Positions 34,142 to 41,540 of a stretch of DNA of 64,000 bases are shown piece after piece (position 1 is the first letter of the stretch; every line of letters starts with the position of its first letter). Source of the DNA: Bacteroidales bacterium (GTDB lineage Bacteria; Bacteroidota; Bacteroidia; Bacteroidales; UBA932); NCBI GenBank assembly GCA_016291185.1, contig JAEFAI010000003.1, positions 46,423-110,422 of the forward strand. Direction: 5' to 3'. Below the pieces are notes generated by a model that did not search any database, was not told the origin of the DNA, and saw nothing but the letters and a program-made list of their open reading frames with translations. The position numbers and the translations under genes are program-made.

Positions 34142-35347
34142 TCAACGGCGGAAAAGCAAAGATGAATCGCCGTAACTGAGGAATCTGAAATCGTGCGCAA
34201 GCGCATAATCATAAATGGTATGCCAATCCCCTGCCACAAAGGCGGAAATCAGCAGCAGGAGCGTACTCTGCGGCTGGTGGAAGTTGGTCACCATCGCATC
34301 CACGATCCGGAAACGGAATCCCGGCACGATGATAATGCGCGTGCCCACCTTCAGCTCGCGCAAATTATTCTTATCCAAGTAGTTGATAATAGCGCCCAGG
34401 GACTCCTGCAGCGACACGGCGTACTCGCGGGTGTAAGGGGCCCACTGGTCCACGTCGACCGGATGCCCCTGCTCCAGGCAGCTGATGCCCACATAATAGA
34501 GCGACTCCAGGGTCCGGACCGAGGTCGTGCCGACCGCCACCACCGGGCGGCCACCGTCGCGCAGCGCGCAGAGCAGTTCACGGCTCACCACGAACGGCTC
34601 GCGATGCATCGGATGCTCGGACACGAGCGAGCTCTTGACGGGCAGGAAAGTGCCCGCTCCGACGTGCAGACAGACGTTTTCGATGTCGATACCCTTCGCG
34701 GCAATGTCATCCAGCACGCGTTGCGTGAAATGGAGCCCCGCGGTCGGTGCGGCCACCGACCCGCGAATGTGCGCATAGAGCGTCTGGTAGCGCTCCAGGT
34801 CAATTTCTTCCGTGTCGCGGTTCAGATACGGCGGAATGGGCACGCGTCCGCAGCGTTCCAGCACCGCAGAGAAGGGAATCCCGCCCTGCCAGGCGAATTC
34901 CACGATGCCGGTCTGGCCGTCCCGCTCGATCAGGCGGGCCGTCAGGGCCAGGTCGTCCCATTCGTCGGAATCGACGTCCAGACTAAGCAATTCGTCCGTT
35001 TTCAGGCGCTTGGAGTTGCCGATAACACACTTCCACCGGCAGCAAGCCGTAGCGGCAAAAATGGTGTTGTATTCGGCCGGCGTATCGGGTTCCAGGCAGA
35101 ATATTTCAATATGTGCGCCTGTCGGACGGCGGAAAAAGAGCCTGGCAGGAACGACTTTCGTGTCATTGAAGACCATCAGAGCGCCTGCAGGCAGTTCTTC
35201 TGAGAGGGAACGGAAGACGCGCTCCCGGACCTGACCGTCCCGATAAATCAATAATTTAGAGGCATCACGCTCCGAGAGGGGATATTTTGCGATCCGCTCG
35301 TCGGGGAGTGAATAGGAATAATCTTCTATATGAAGTTCAGGAATCAT
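34142..35347 (-). CDS. queA: S-adenosylmethionine:tRNA ribosyltransferase-isomerase
   Basis: QueA transfers and rearranges the ribosyl group of SAM onto preQ1-modified tRNA in queuosine synthesis. Family blocks include YSLPDERIAKYPLSERD near the start, LMVFNDTKVVPARLFFRR, GSVAAPTAGLHFT near the middle and NFHQPQSTLLLLISAF near the end. The protein has 401 residues, slightly longer than the usual 340-360. A TAACTTTG box ends 4 nt upstream of the ATG. No other queuosine gene lies nearby. Confidence 0.96.
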   Translation of the reverse strand: MIPELHIEDYSYSLPDERIAKYPLSERDASKLLIYRDGQVRERVFRSLSEELPAGALMVFNDTKVVPARLFFRRPTGAHIEIFCLEPDTPAEYNTIFAATACCRWKCVIGNSKRLKTDELLSLDVDSDEWDDLALTARLIERDGQTGIVEFAWQGGIPFSAVLERCGRVPIPPYLNRDTEEIDLERYQTLYAHIRGSVAAPTAGLHFTQRVLDDIAAKGIDIENVCLHVGAGTFLPVKSSLVSEHPMHREPFVVSRELLCALRDGGRPVVAVGTTSVRTLESLYYVGISCLEQGHPVDVDQWAPYTREYAVSLQESLGAIINYLDKNNLRELKVGTRIIIVPGFRFRIVDAMVTNFHQPQSTLLLLISAFVAGDWHTIYDYALAHDFRFLSYGDSSLLFRR

Positions 35348-35351
35348 GCTG

Positions 35352-35359
35352 CAAAGTTA
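35352..35359 (-). promoter_or_regulatory. Predicted -7 box for queA (TAACTTTG)
   Basis: On the minus strand this is TAACTTTG, separated from the queA ATG by only 4 nt. Confidence 0.5.
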
Positions 35360-35388
35360 CCGCTTTTTTCCGAGCTAAAAAACCGCTC

Positions 35389-35406
35389 ACAAATGTAAAC
35401 ATTTGT
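35389..35406. promoter_or_regulatory. Inverted repeat ACAAATGT-AA-ACATTTGT
   Basis: This is a perfect 8-bp inverted repeat upstream of the queA promoter. Its centre, TGTAAACA, recurs at 35778-35785 over the promoter of the HTH gene. Confidence 0.5.
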
Positions 35407-35771
35407 AAAATTTACATTCACATTTGTAGAGTTTACAAAATATTTATCAACAGTGGCGACACGTTGTGAATAACTTTTATAAGCGTAAATTATGCGCAAT
35501 ATATTGGAATTTTAAATAGCGGAAGATCAGAGATTTCAGTCCTATTACTGCAAGTAAACAATGATGTTGATTTCTTGACGGATCAGCAATTTTACGTCTT
35601 TCCAGTTAATTTAAAACAGCTTTCATATCTATATAAAGCGAAATATCAATAGGTTGAATGGCGCATTATAAATAAATACTTTAATAAACGATATCCAGGA
35701 TATCCCTCGCCCTGTCCACAATGTATCAACAATTCACAATTGTAACGCTTGTTTTCTTTCTCAATTCTTGT

Positions 35772-35787
35772 TACTTTTGTAAACAAA
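35772..35787 (+). promoter_or_regulatory. HTH gene promoter overlapped by TTTGTAAACAAA palindrome
   Basis: The -7 box TACTTTTG (35772-35779) overlaps the palindrome TTTGTAAACAAA (35776-35787). A regulator bound here would block transcription, so autorepression by the downstream HTH protein is plausible. Confidence 0.45.
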
Positions 35788-35799
35788 TCGTTTAGAATT

Positions 35800-36246
35800 A
35801 TGAACGCGCGTCTGCAACAGTTTTTGGCCGCTGAAAATATCAGCCAGGCACAGTTCGCCGAGACGATCGGCGTCGCCCGTGCCAGCATTTCGCATATCCT
35901 CTCCGGAAGGAACAAGCCAGGCTACGATTTTCTGGAAAGCATGATCCGCCACTACCCTAGCCTGAACTTTGAGTGGCTTCTGACGGGACGCGGCAAGATG
36001 TACAATAACGCAAAATCAGCCTCCGAGGCCCCCGCAGAGCCGTTTACTCCCCTCTCCGCCAGCCCGGAAGGCATTCTCTTCGACGAGCCCGACTCCCCGG
36101 CTTCCACCCCCGCAGAGCCCGCGGCTCCCCGCCCAACCACATTTACCAGATATACAGATAACCCGCCTAGAAAATCTACAAATCAACGAGTTATCTCCAA
36201 GATTATTGTCTTCTACTCTGACGGCTCCTTCCAGGAACTCGTCTAG
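35800..36246 (+). CDS. XRE-family HTH regulator
   Basis: The 148-residue protein starts with a helix-turn-helix of the XRE/Cro type: LQQFLAAENISQAQFAETIG, then ARASISHILSGRNKPGYDFL. LNFEWLLTGRGKMY follows, a stretch common in Bacteroidales HTH proteins. The rest is a Pro/Ala-rich linker and a short basic-then-hydrophobic tail (RVISKIIVFYSDGSFQEL) that may bind a partner. A palindrome overlaps its own promoter, suggesting autoregulation. The ATG at 35800 directly precedes the HTH; an upstream ATG at 35749 lies inside the promoter. Confidence 0.85.
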   Translation: MNARLQQFLAAENISQAQFAETIGVARASISHILSGRNKPGYDFLESMIRHYPSLNFEWLLTGRGKMYNNAKSASEAPAEPFTPLSASPEGILFDEPDSPASTPAEPAAPRPTTFTRYTDNPPRKSTNQRVISKIIVFYSDGSFQELV

Positions 36247-36272
36247 TACAACCCCACTAGTCCTTTACCGCC

Positions 36273-36327
36273 AGCCGGTCGGCAATACCCGTTCCGCTTA
36301 CCGCTCCACGGGTATTGCCGACCGGCT
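36273..36327. repeat. 19-bp perfect inverted repeat, possible terminator
   Basis: AGCCGGTCGGCAATACCCG (36273-36291) and CGGGTATTGCCGACCGGCT (36309-36327) pair completely around a 17-nt loop. It lies 27 nt after the HTH stop and could end its transcript, though there is no T-run. Confidence 0.85.
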
Positions 36328-36349
36328 TTGGCTATCCACGCTTTAGCGC

Positions 36350-36440
36350 CTGCCGACCCCACGCACCCTCGCGCACGGCCCCCGACAGCGCGGGCAAACG
36401 TCCACAGGCTCGCGCACGCCTCACACACCGGCAGCCGCGA
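36350..36440 (+). repeat. A-family GC-rich dispersed repeat, copy 5
   Basis: The core CGGCCCCCGACAGCGCGGGC followed by AAACGTCCACAGGC, and CACCGGCAGCCGCGAA at the end, match the other copies. Confidence 0.75.
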
Positions 36441-36593
36441 AAAATACGTCCAGGCGTGGCTGGACCTGCAGCGAAGGCTCAGCCGCAGCAGGATTCGTGG
36501 CGCCGAATCCGGTTCCCGCGCAGCGGGAAGCGAGGATGGAAGCCGAGTCGCAGGTCTAGTCCGCCTGGCGGGACAATTCCAAGATAAAATGTG

Positions 36594-36601
36594 TATATTT
36601 G
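36594..36601 (+). promoter_or_regulatory. Predicted -7 box (TATATTTG), 6 nt from start codon
   Basis: This perfect consensus match is separated from the ATG at 36608 by 6 nt. It argues for that ATG as the start and for a leaderless or nearly leaderless transcript. Confidence 0.5.
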
Positions 36602-36607
36602 CAATGT

Positions 36608-37447
36608 ATGGGACTGTATAGCATACTGCTCCGACCGTTTGTCCGCAACGCGGACATCGAAAAGGCCTCCAGGGCGGCACTCCGGTACTTCGAGCTGATC
36701 GAAAGAATTCCGGGCGGCCGCCTGATCAGCCGCTGGATCCACAACAACCGCCCCGCCGGCCTGCAGCGCGAAGTCTTCGGCATCGACTTCTACAACCCCA
36801 TCGGCCTCGGCGCCGGCCTGGACATCTACGGCGAACTCTATAACGACCTGAATAACTTGGGCTTCAGCTTCGTCGAGATCGGCCCGATGAACGCCGACGG
36901 CATCCGCCGGGCCATCCGCCGCATCCAACAAGACCCCCAGAACGACATCCTGGCCGCCTGCATCAACGAAGACTACCTGACCGCCTTCACGCTGGCCTAC
37001 GACTTCTGCGACTTCTTCGTCATCGACCTGTCGAAAAACCCCTCCACGGACATCCTCGATCCCCTGCTGGACGCCAGACTGGCTGAAGAGGTCTATAAAC
37101 CCGTCGTCGTCAAGCTCCCAGCAGCCCTGCCCCCTTCGGAAACGGAAGACCTGCTGGACTACTGCCTGATGAACGGCATAGACGGCATCGAGACGCGCAG
37201 CATCGAGCAGATCCGCCACATCGTCAAATACACCTCAGGACGGCTTCCCGTCATCTCCAACCACGTCATCGAGACCCCGGAACAGGCAGCAGAAGCCCTC
37301 GAAGCCGGAGCCTCCCTGATTGAAGTCCGCGACGGTCTGGTCAGGCAAGGCCCCAACTTCGTCAGCAACATCCAAAAATACCTGCTCAATCAGGCCAAGA
37401 ATGAACGAAACAATCCAAGACAGGATAGCCCGGCTGCTCAAGAATAG
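36608..37447 (+). CDS. Degenerate dihydroorotate-dehydrogenase-like protein
   Basis: The 279-residue protein follows the class 2 DHODH layout: LLRPFVRNADIEKASR at the start, REVFGIDFYNPIGLGAGLD, then FSFVEIGPMN, and at the end EAGASLIEVRDGLVRQGPNF. Residues expected in active enzymes are changed: the FMN-contacting GLDKN becomes GLDIY, the NxSSPNT catalytic-loop motif becomes DLSKNPST, and the INRxGFNN segment is not recognisable. It is also about 40 residues short. It may be an inactive paralog with another role. It overlaps the CinA-type gene by 47 nt, so the two are one operon. Confidence 0.7.
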   Translation: MGLYSILLRPFVRNADIEKASRAALRYFELIERIPGGRLISRWIHNNRPAGLQREVFGIDFYNPIGLGAGLDIYGELYNDLNNLGFSFVEIGPMNADGIRRAIRRIQQDPQNDILAACINEDYLTAFTLAYDFCDFFVIDLSKNPSTDILDPLLDARLAEEVYKPVVVKLPAALPPSETEDLLDYCLMNGIDGIETRSIEQIRHIVKYTSGRLPVISNHVIETPEQAAEALEAGASLIEVRDGLVRQGPNFVSNIQKYLLNQAKNERNNPRQDSPAAQE

Positions 37448-37883
37448 CGGCCGCACCCTCAGCGCCGCCGAATCCTGCACCGGCGGACAAATCTCCCACC
37501 TACTCACCACCGTCTCCGGCTCCTCCTCCTGGTACGTCGGATCCGTCACTTCGTACGCGACCCGGATTAAAGAAACGGTGCTCGGCGTCCCGACGAAAAC
37601 CATCCGCGACCACGGGCTGGTCAGCGGCGAGGTCGCCGGCGCCATGGCGGAAGGCGTCCGGAAACTGATGAAGACGGACTACGCCGTCACCACCACCGGA
37701 CTGACGGAAGGCGGCGACGAATGGGGCAATCCGGAGGGAACAGTCTGGATCGGCGTCGCCGGTCCGAAGGGCACGATAATGAGGAAATATCACTGCAACC
37801 TGGGCCGAAAAGGCAATATTCGCCGCTTCGCCAACGTCGCGCTTCATTTCCTCACCTCCTACATCGAATCTGATTTAAAATAG
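37401..37883 (+). CDS. CinA-type nicotinamide-nucleotide amidase (PncC domain)
   Basis: The 160-residue protein is the C-terminal CinA/PncC domain alone. The nucleophile motif is TLSAAESCTGGQISH at about 22-36. TTTGLTEGGDEWGNPEGTVW replaces the usual TGIAGPGG-type loop but keeps the P-x-GTVW block. PncC deamidates NMN to NaMN in NAD recycling. The ATG at 37401 was chosen because the motif follows at the normal distance; it lies within the 3' end of the DHODH-like gene. Confidence 0.85.
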   Translation: MNETIQDRIARLLKNSGRTLSAAESCTGGQISHLLTTVSGSSSWYVGSVTSYATRIKETVLGVPTKTIRDHGLVSGEVAGAMAEGVRKLMKTDYAVTTTGLTEGGDEWGNPEGTVWIGVAGPKGTIMRKYHCNLGRKGNIRRFANVALHFLTSYIESDLK

Positions 37884-37946
37884 CTAAATATCAAGCAGTA
37901 TAACAAACTTGTTATTGTCTATAACATTTTTGTTAACCCCTATTTT

Positions 37947-37963
37947 AGCCCCGATTTGGGGCT
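37947..37963. terminator. Bidirectional terminator AGCCCC-GATTT-GGGGCT
   Basis: A 6-bp GC-rich stem is flanked by TTTT on both sides (ATTTTAGCCCC and GGGGCTATTTT). It lies between the convergent CinA-type gene and the DUF2807 gene. Confidence 0.75.
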
Positions 37964-38879
37964 ATTTTCGATCGTACGGGATCAGCGAAGCGTTCTTCAG
38001 ATAGATGACGCGGATGGCAGGGTCGTTCAAGAAATAAACGGTGGCGCCGGCACTCAGATCGACGGACAATTCCTCGCTCGCCGCCTGGGTCAAAGACCCC
38101 AGACCGGACATCTCCACGAACGCGCGCTTCGCTTCCAGCAAGGTCGCATTGACCTGGGAAGAATTCGCCAGCTTGTAGCGGACGACCGGAGCTTCCCCGT
38201 TCAGAATCGACTTAGAAAAGCCGCGCGAATTCAGCTTCAGCAGACCGGTCTCCCCTTTCACGGCAAGCGTGCTGCTGCCCGAAGTCTCGAAAGCCGAGAC
38301 CTGCGTATGATGGGTCAAGTCCAGATCGGCCGTTCCGGCCAGGCTGACGGACAGCGAATCGCAAGTCACGCTCATATCCACATCCGCCTTCTTGTCCAGC
38401 GTCAATGCCACCCGGCCCGAGCCGAATGCCAGGGAGGCTACCCGCGCATTGTCCGTGACGCGCAGCTCAAAGGAGTCCGGATCCACCACCAGATCATCGG
38501 CAGAGAGCAAAACGGAGCGACCGTCGAGTTCCAGGGAACGCAGCGTCTCCGGCATCGTGACGGAAACCCGGAATACCGGGGCTTCCTTGCCACGGAACAG
38601 CCTGCGCACCTCTGTCGGGACACGCCGCTCATCCAGGGTGACCGCCAGCGTGCTGTCCAGAGCGGAGAACATCACATAATCGGCAAACAACTCCTCCACC
38701 GACAAACGCATCCGATACTGCTTGCCATACTCGATATCAAGCGCGAAATCACCGCCCAGTTCAATGCTGTGGAAGGCCGGCAAATCCTCGTGGACCGTCT
38801 CCCGGACAGACTGTCCGAAGAGCGGCGCACATACTAAAGAAACAAATAAGATAAAAGAAGCTACTAACTTACTATTCAT
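37962..38879 (-). CDS. DUF2807 (head GIN domain) secreted protein
   Basis: A signal peptide (KLVASFILFVSLVCAPLFG) is followed by a repetitive beta-rich chain of about 280 residues with D-SFELRVTDNARVASLAFG and SVSLAGTADLDLTHHT blocks. This is the right-handed beta-helix style of the GIN/DUF2807 domain, sometimes annotated as a putative adhesin. It is probably periplasmic or on the surface; no function is established. It lies 11 nt downstream of the ABC-F gene on the same strand and is likely co-transcribed. Confidence 0.8.
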   Translation of the reverse strand: MNSKLVASFILFVSLVCAPLFGQSVRETVHEDLPAFHSIELGGDFALDIEYGKQYRMRLSVEELFADYVMFSALDSTLAVTLDERRVPTEVRRLFRGKEAPVFRVSVTMPETLRSLELDGRSVLLSADDLVVDPDSFELRVTDNARVASLAFGSGRVALTLDKKADVDMSVTCDSLSVSLAGTADLDLTHHTQVSAFETSGSSTLAVKGETGLLKLNSRGFSKSILNGEAPVVRYKLANSSQVNATLLEAKRAFVEMSGLGSLTQAASEELSVDLSAGATVYFLNDPAIRVIYLKNASLIPYDRK

Positions 38880-38890
38880 TGTTTTACGTA

Positions 38891-40801
38891 TTATTCGCTC
38901 AATTCAACCCACTCGTCTGTCTTGGCATCCAGGTCACGTTTGCATTCCAGGTACTCCCGGGTCAGGTCCATGATGTCATCCTTCTCCGTCGGTGCGGCAA
39001 GAATGGCCTCGATCTCCTTCATCCGCGTCTCCAGCTTCCCAATCTCACACTCCAGCCAGGAGATGCGGTTTTTCTTCTTCCGGTCCATCTTGCTCACCTG
39101 CTTGCGCTCCTCGAAGGCGGCCTTCTTCTGCTGCTGCTCTTCTTCCTTCGGCGCAGCCTGCTCCGCCTTACGCTCCAGCTCCTGAAGCGTCTCCAGCTTG
39201 CGGGCCGCCAGGAAGTCAGACACGGAGCCCAGGTGCTCCTTGACGTGGCCGTCGCGGAACTCGTACATCTTGTCCACGAGACCGTCCAGGAAATCACGGT
39301 CGTGGGAGACCACGATCAACGTGCCGTCGTAGGCCTTGAGGGCCTGCTTAAGGATGTCTTTCGACTTGATATCCATATGGTTGGTCGGCTCGTCGAGCGC
39401 CAGCAGGTTGTAGCTCTGAAGCATGAGCTTCGCCATGCCCAGGCGGGCCCGCTCGCCGCCGGACAGCACGGACACGCGCTTGTCGATGTCTTCGCCGCGG
39501 AAGAGGAACTGGGCCAGCAGATCGCGCAACTTGCTGCGGATGTCCCCCACCGCGATACGGTCGAGGGTGGAGAAGACCGTCTCGTTCTTGTCGAGGATAT
39601 CTTCCTGATTCTGGGCATAATAGCCCAGCTGGACATTGTGGCCCAGGCGAGCTTCGCCGCTGAGGGGAGACAACTCCCCGGCGATGACGCGCATCAGCGT
39701 GGTCTTGCCTTCACCGTTGCGCCCGATCAGGGCGACCTTCTCGCCCCGCTTGATCTCTACCTCCGCGTTGCGGAAGACGACCTTCTGCGGATACCCCACA
39801 GTCAGATCGCTGCCCTTGAAAACGACGTCGCCGGAGCGCGGGGCCGGCGGGAACTTCACCGTCAGGCGCGCGTTGTCCGTTTCGTCAATCTCGATGCGGT
39901 CCAGCTTCTCCAGCGCCTTAATGCGGGATTGGACCTGGTTGGACTTCGTCGGCTTGTAGCGGAAGGTGTTGATGAATTCTTCCGTCTTCTGGATCATCCG
40001 CTGCTGGTTTTCGTAGGCGGCCACCTGCTGCTGGATGCGCTCCGCGCGGAGTTCCAAGTATTTGGTATAAGGAACTTTATAGTCATGGATATGGCCCAGC
40101 ATCACTTCGACGGTGCGGTTCGTGACCGTGTCGAGGAAGCGCCGGTCGTGGCTGACAAGCAGCAGCGCGCAGCGGCGGGCCTTGAGGTAATCCTCGAGCC
40201 ACTCGATGGACTCGATGTCGAGGTGGTTCGTCGGCTCGTCAAGCAGCAGCACGTCCGGCTGGGAGAGCAGGATCTTCGCCAGCTCGATGCGCATGTTCCA
40301 GCCCTGCGAGAAGGTCTCGGTCAGGCGGCCCAGTTCGTCATCCAGGAAGCCCAGGCCCAGCAGGGTCCGGCGCGCCTGGACCTCAGGCGGCTCACTGTGG
40401 CTCATTTCCAGGCGGTCATTCAGGCCGGTCAGGCGCTCGATCAGGTCCGCGTAAGCATCTGACTCATAATCAGTACGCGTCTCAAGCTCCCGCGTCACGG
40501 AAGCAATCTCCTTCTCGATCTCAGCCGTGCCGGAGAAGGCGGTCATCGTCTCCTCGAGCACCGTGAGGCCGCGGTGGTGCTCCATGATCTGAGGCAGGTA
40601 GCCGATGGTCAGGTCGCGGGGCTTGTCGATGCGCCCGGAGGTCGGATTCTGCAAGCCGCAGATCAACTTCAGGATGGTGGACTTCCCCGCTCCGTTCTTA
40701 CCCACGAGGCCGATCTTGTCGGTCTCGGATATATGGAAGTTGATCTTGTCCAGCAGGACAAAACCTCCATACGCAACTGTCACATCCTCAATAGATATCA
40801 T
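38891..40801 (-). CDS. ABC-F family ATPase
   Basis: The 636-residue protein carries two ABC domains with no membrane part. Walker A sites are GKNGAGKST near residue 37 and GRNGEGKTT near 360. Signature motifs are ETFSQGWNMRIELAK (degenerate) and VLSGGERARLGMAK. Walker B motifs are LLLDEPTNHLDIESIEWLE and LALDEPTNHMDIKSK. The charged linker and the coiled-coil C-terminal tail (residues 540-630) fit the Uup/YdiF-type branch. ABC-F proteins act on ribosomes; some confer antibiotic resistance, but nothing here points to that. Confidence 0.93.
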   Translation of the reverse strand: MISIEDVTVAYGGFVLLDKINFHISETDKIGLVGKNGAGKSTILKLICGLQNPTSGRIDKPRDLTIGYLPQIMEHHRGLTVLEETMTAFSGTAEIEKEIASVTRELETRTDYESDAYADLIERLTGLNDRLEMSHSEPPEVQARRTLLGLGFLDDELGRLTETFSQGWNMRIELAKILLSQPDVLLLDEPTNHLDIESIEWLEDYLKARRCALLLVSHDRRFLDTVTNRTVEVMLGHIHDYKVPYTKYLELRAERIQQQVAAYENQQRMIQKTEEFINTFRYKPTKSNQVQSRIKALEKLDRIEIDETDNARLTVKFPPAPRSGDVVFKGSDLTVGYPQKVVFRNAEVEIKRGEKVALIGRNGEGKTTLMRVIAGELSPLSGEARLGHNVQLGYYAQNQEDILDKNETVFSTLDRIAVGDIRSKLRDLLAQFLFRGEDIDKRVSVLSGGERARLGMAKLMLQSYNLLALDEPTNHMDIKSKDILKQALKAYDGTLIVVSHDRDFLDGLVDKMYEFRDGHVKEHLGSVSDFLAARKLETLQELERKAEQAAPKEEEQQQKKAAFEERKQVSKMDRKKKNRISWLECEIGKLETRMKEIEAILAAPTEKDDIMDLTREYLECKRDLDAKTDEWVELSE

Positions 40802-40825
40802 CTTATTATATATTGCGCAGCAGAA

Positions 40826-40941
40826 CAGACAGTGCCGCAGGCAAACCCGTAGCCGCCCATGGCTTCGTGAACGGGAGGGGCCCAGCCGTCAGGCTGGGAG
40901 GGATAGCGCGCAGCGCGTAGGTTTGCTGCGGCAGCTGTCTG
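40826..40941. repeat. Foldback (C-family) element, copy 1 (116 bp)
   Basis: Left end CAGACAGTGCCGCAGGCAAA and right end TTTGCTGCGGCAGCTGTCTG pair with two single-base indels. The interior has CCGTAGCCGCCCATGGCTTC, GGGAGGGGCCC, a CCAGCC/GGCTGG hairpin and GGGAGGGATAGCGCGCAGCG, shared with the elements at 47.5 and 53.7 kb. Confidence 0.8.
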
Positions 40942-40955
40942 TCTGCAAGCATTAA

Positions 40956-41540
40956 TCATTGAAACAATATTTTTTCAAAGTATTCAGGTCTATGAAAGTC
41001 GGGCTTCGGCGTGCCGACTGGGGCCCAACTCAGGTAATGCGGGACCGGAAGAGAGTCGCCGCATTTATAAAAATTCCCGCGGGCTTGCAGGCCCGTGAAG
41101 CTGTCCAGTCCAAAGGTCGCGGCCGGAATGTCCAGCGCCAGGTCCCACGCCGTGGGTTCCTCCCGCAGGCCGAAAGGCTCCGTGCCGAGCGAGGCGCGCC
41201 GGGCAATGGCCGCATACGCCGCCTCCGGAAGGCTTTCGCGGCCGTGACGCTCCGTGCCGCGGCAAAGATAGATCTTCCCCGTACAGGAACATTCCAAATT
41301 ATAATAGATCCCGTCCTCGCGGGGCGCGAAGAAGAACTCCACACACGAATCCTCCCAGACCCGCTCCCGGTCCGCCGCGCAAAACGCCCGCACCGCCTGC
41401 TCCTGCACGTGGTAGTGCAAATGGAGTGCACCCCCGCTGTGGAAGATGTCCAACGACACCTCCGGGCAGTACGGGAAGCTTTCCGGCCAGTTCAGGCAGG
41501 CTATTCGTTCGTTTCGGGACTCTCGGCCAACTTGGAGCAT
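40956..41540 (-). CDS. Carbohydrate-binding (CBM9-like) domain protein
   Basis: This 194-residue protein resembles the CBM9-like family of Bacteroidales: ALHLHYHVQEQAVRAFCAAD, RVWEDSCVEFFFAPREDG and YYNLECSCTGKIYLCRG. No signal peptide is seen from the ATG at 41540. The start is within tatC, overlapping it by 40 nt, so the genes are one transcript. Function in the cytoplasm is unclear; the domain binds sugars in other proteins. Confidence 0.7.
   Translation of the reverse strand: MLQVGRESRNERIACLNWPESFPYCPEVSLDIFHSGGALHLHYHVQEQAVRAFCAADRERVWEDSCVEFFFAPREDGIYYNLECSCTGKIYLCRGTERHGRESLPEAAYAAIARRASLGTEPFGLREEPTAWDLALDIPAATFGLDSFTGLQARGNFYKCGDSLPVPHYLSWAPVGTPKPDFHRPEYFEKILFQ

Larger units (their letters stand above)
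35348..35799. other. AT-rich intergenic segment with DnaA-box-like sites and operator palindromes
   Basis: No gene is seen in about 450 nt, which are strikingly AT-rich for this genome. Features include TTATCAACA (35444-35452), TGTGAATAA (35465-35473, reverse of TTATTCACA), further DnaA-box-like TGTCCACA, GTATCAACA and AATTCACA at 35713-35737, the inverted repeat ACAAATGTAAACATTTGT (35389-35406), and several TTTACA/TGTAAA elements nearby. Confidence 0.5.
36247..36607. other. Intergenic repeat cluster
   Basis: No gene is supported. It holds the 19-bp hairpin (36273-36327), A-family copy 5 (36350-36440), and a segment with two hairpins, GGATTCG/CGAATCC (36491-36510) and TTCCCG/CGGGAA around CGCAG (36513-36529), that resembles the foldback elements at 47.5 and 53.7 kb. 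The promoter of the next gene is at the end. Confidence 0.65.

Noticed and set aside
38879..40462. A 527-codon plus-strand frame opposite the ABC-F gene
   Set aside because: The ABC-F motifs on the minus strand are unambiguous; the plus-strand translation is Leu/Gln/His-rich without motifs.
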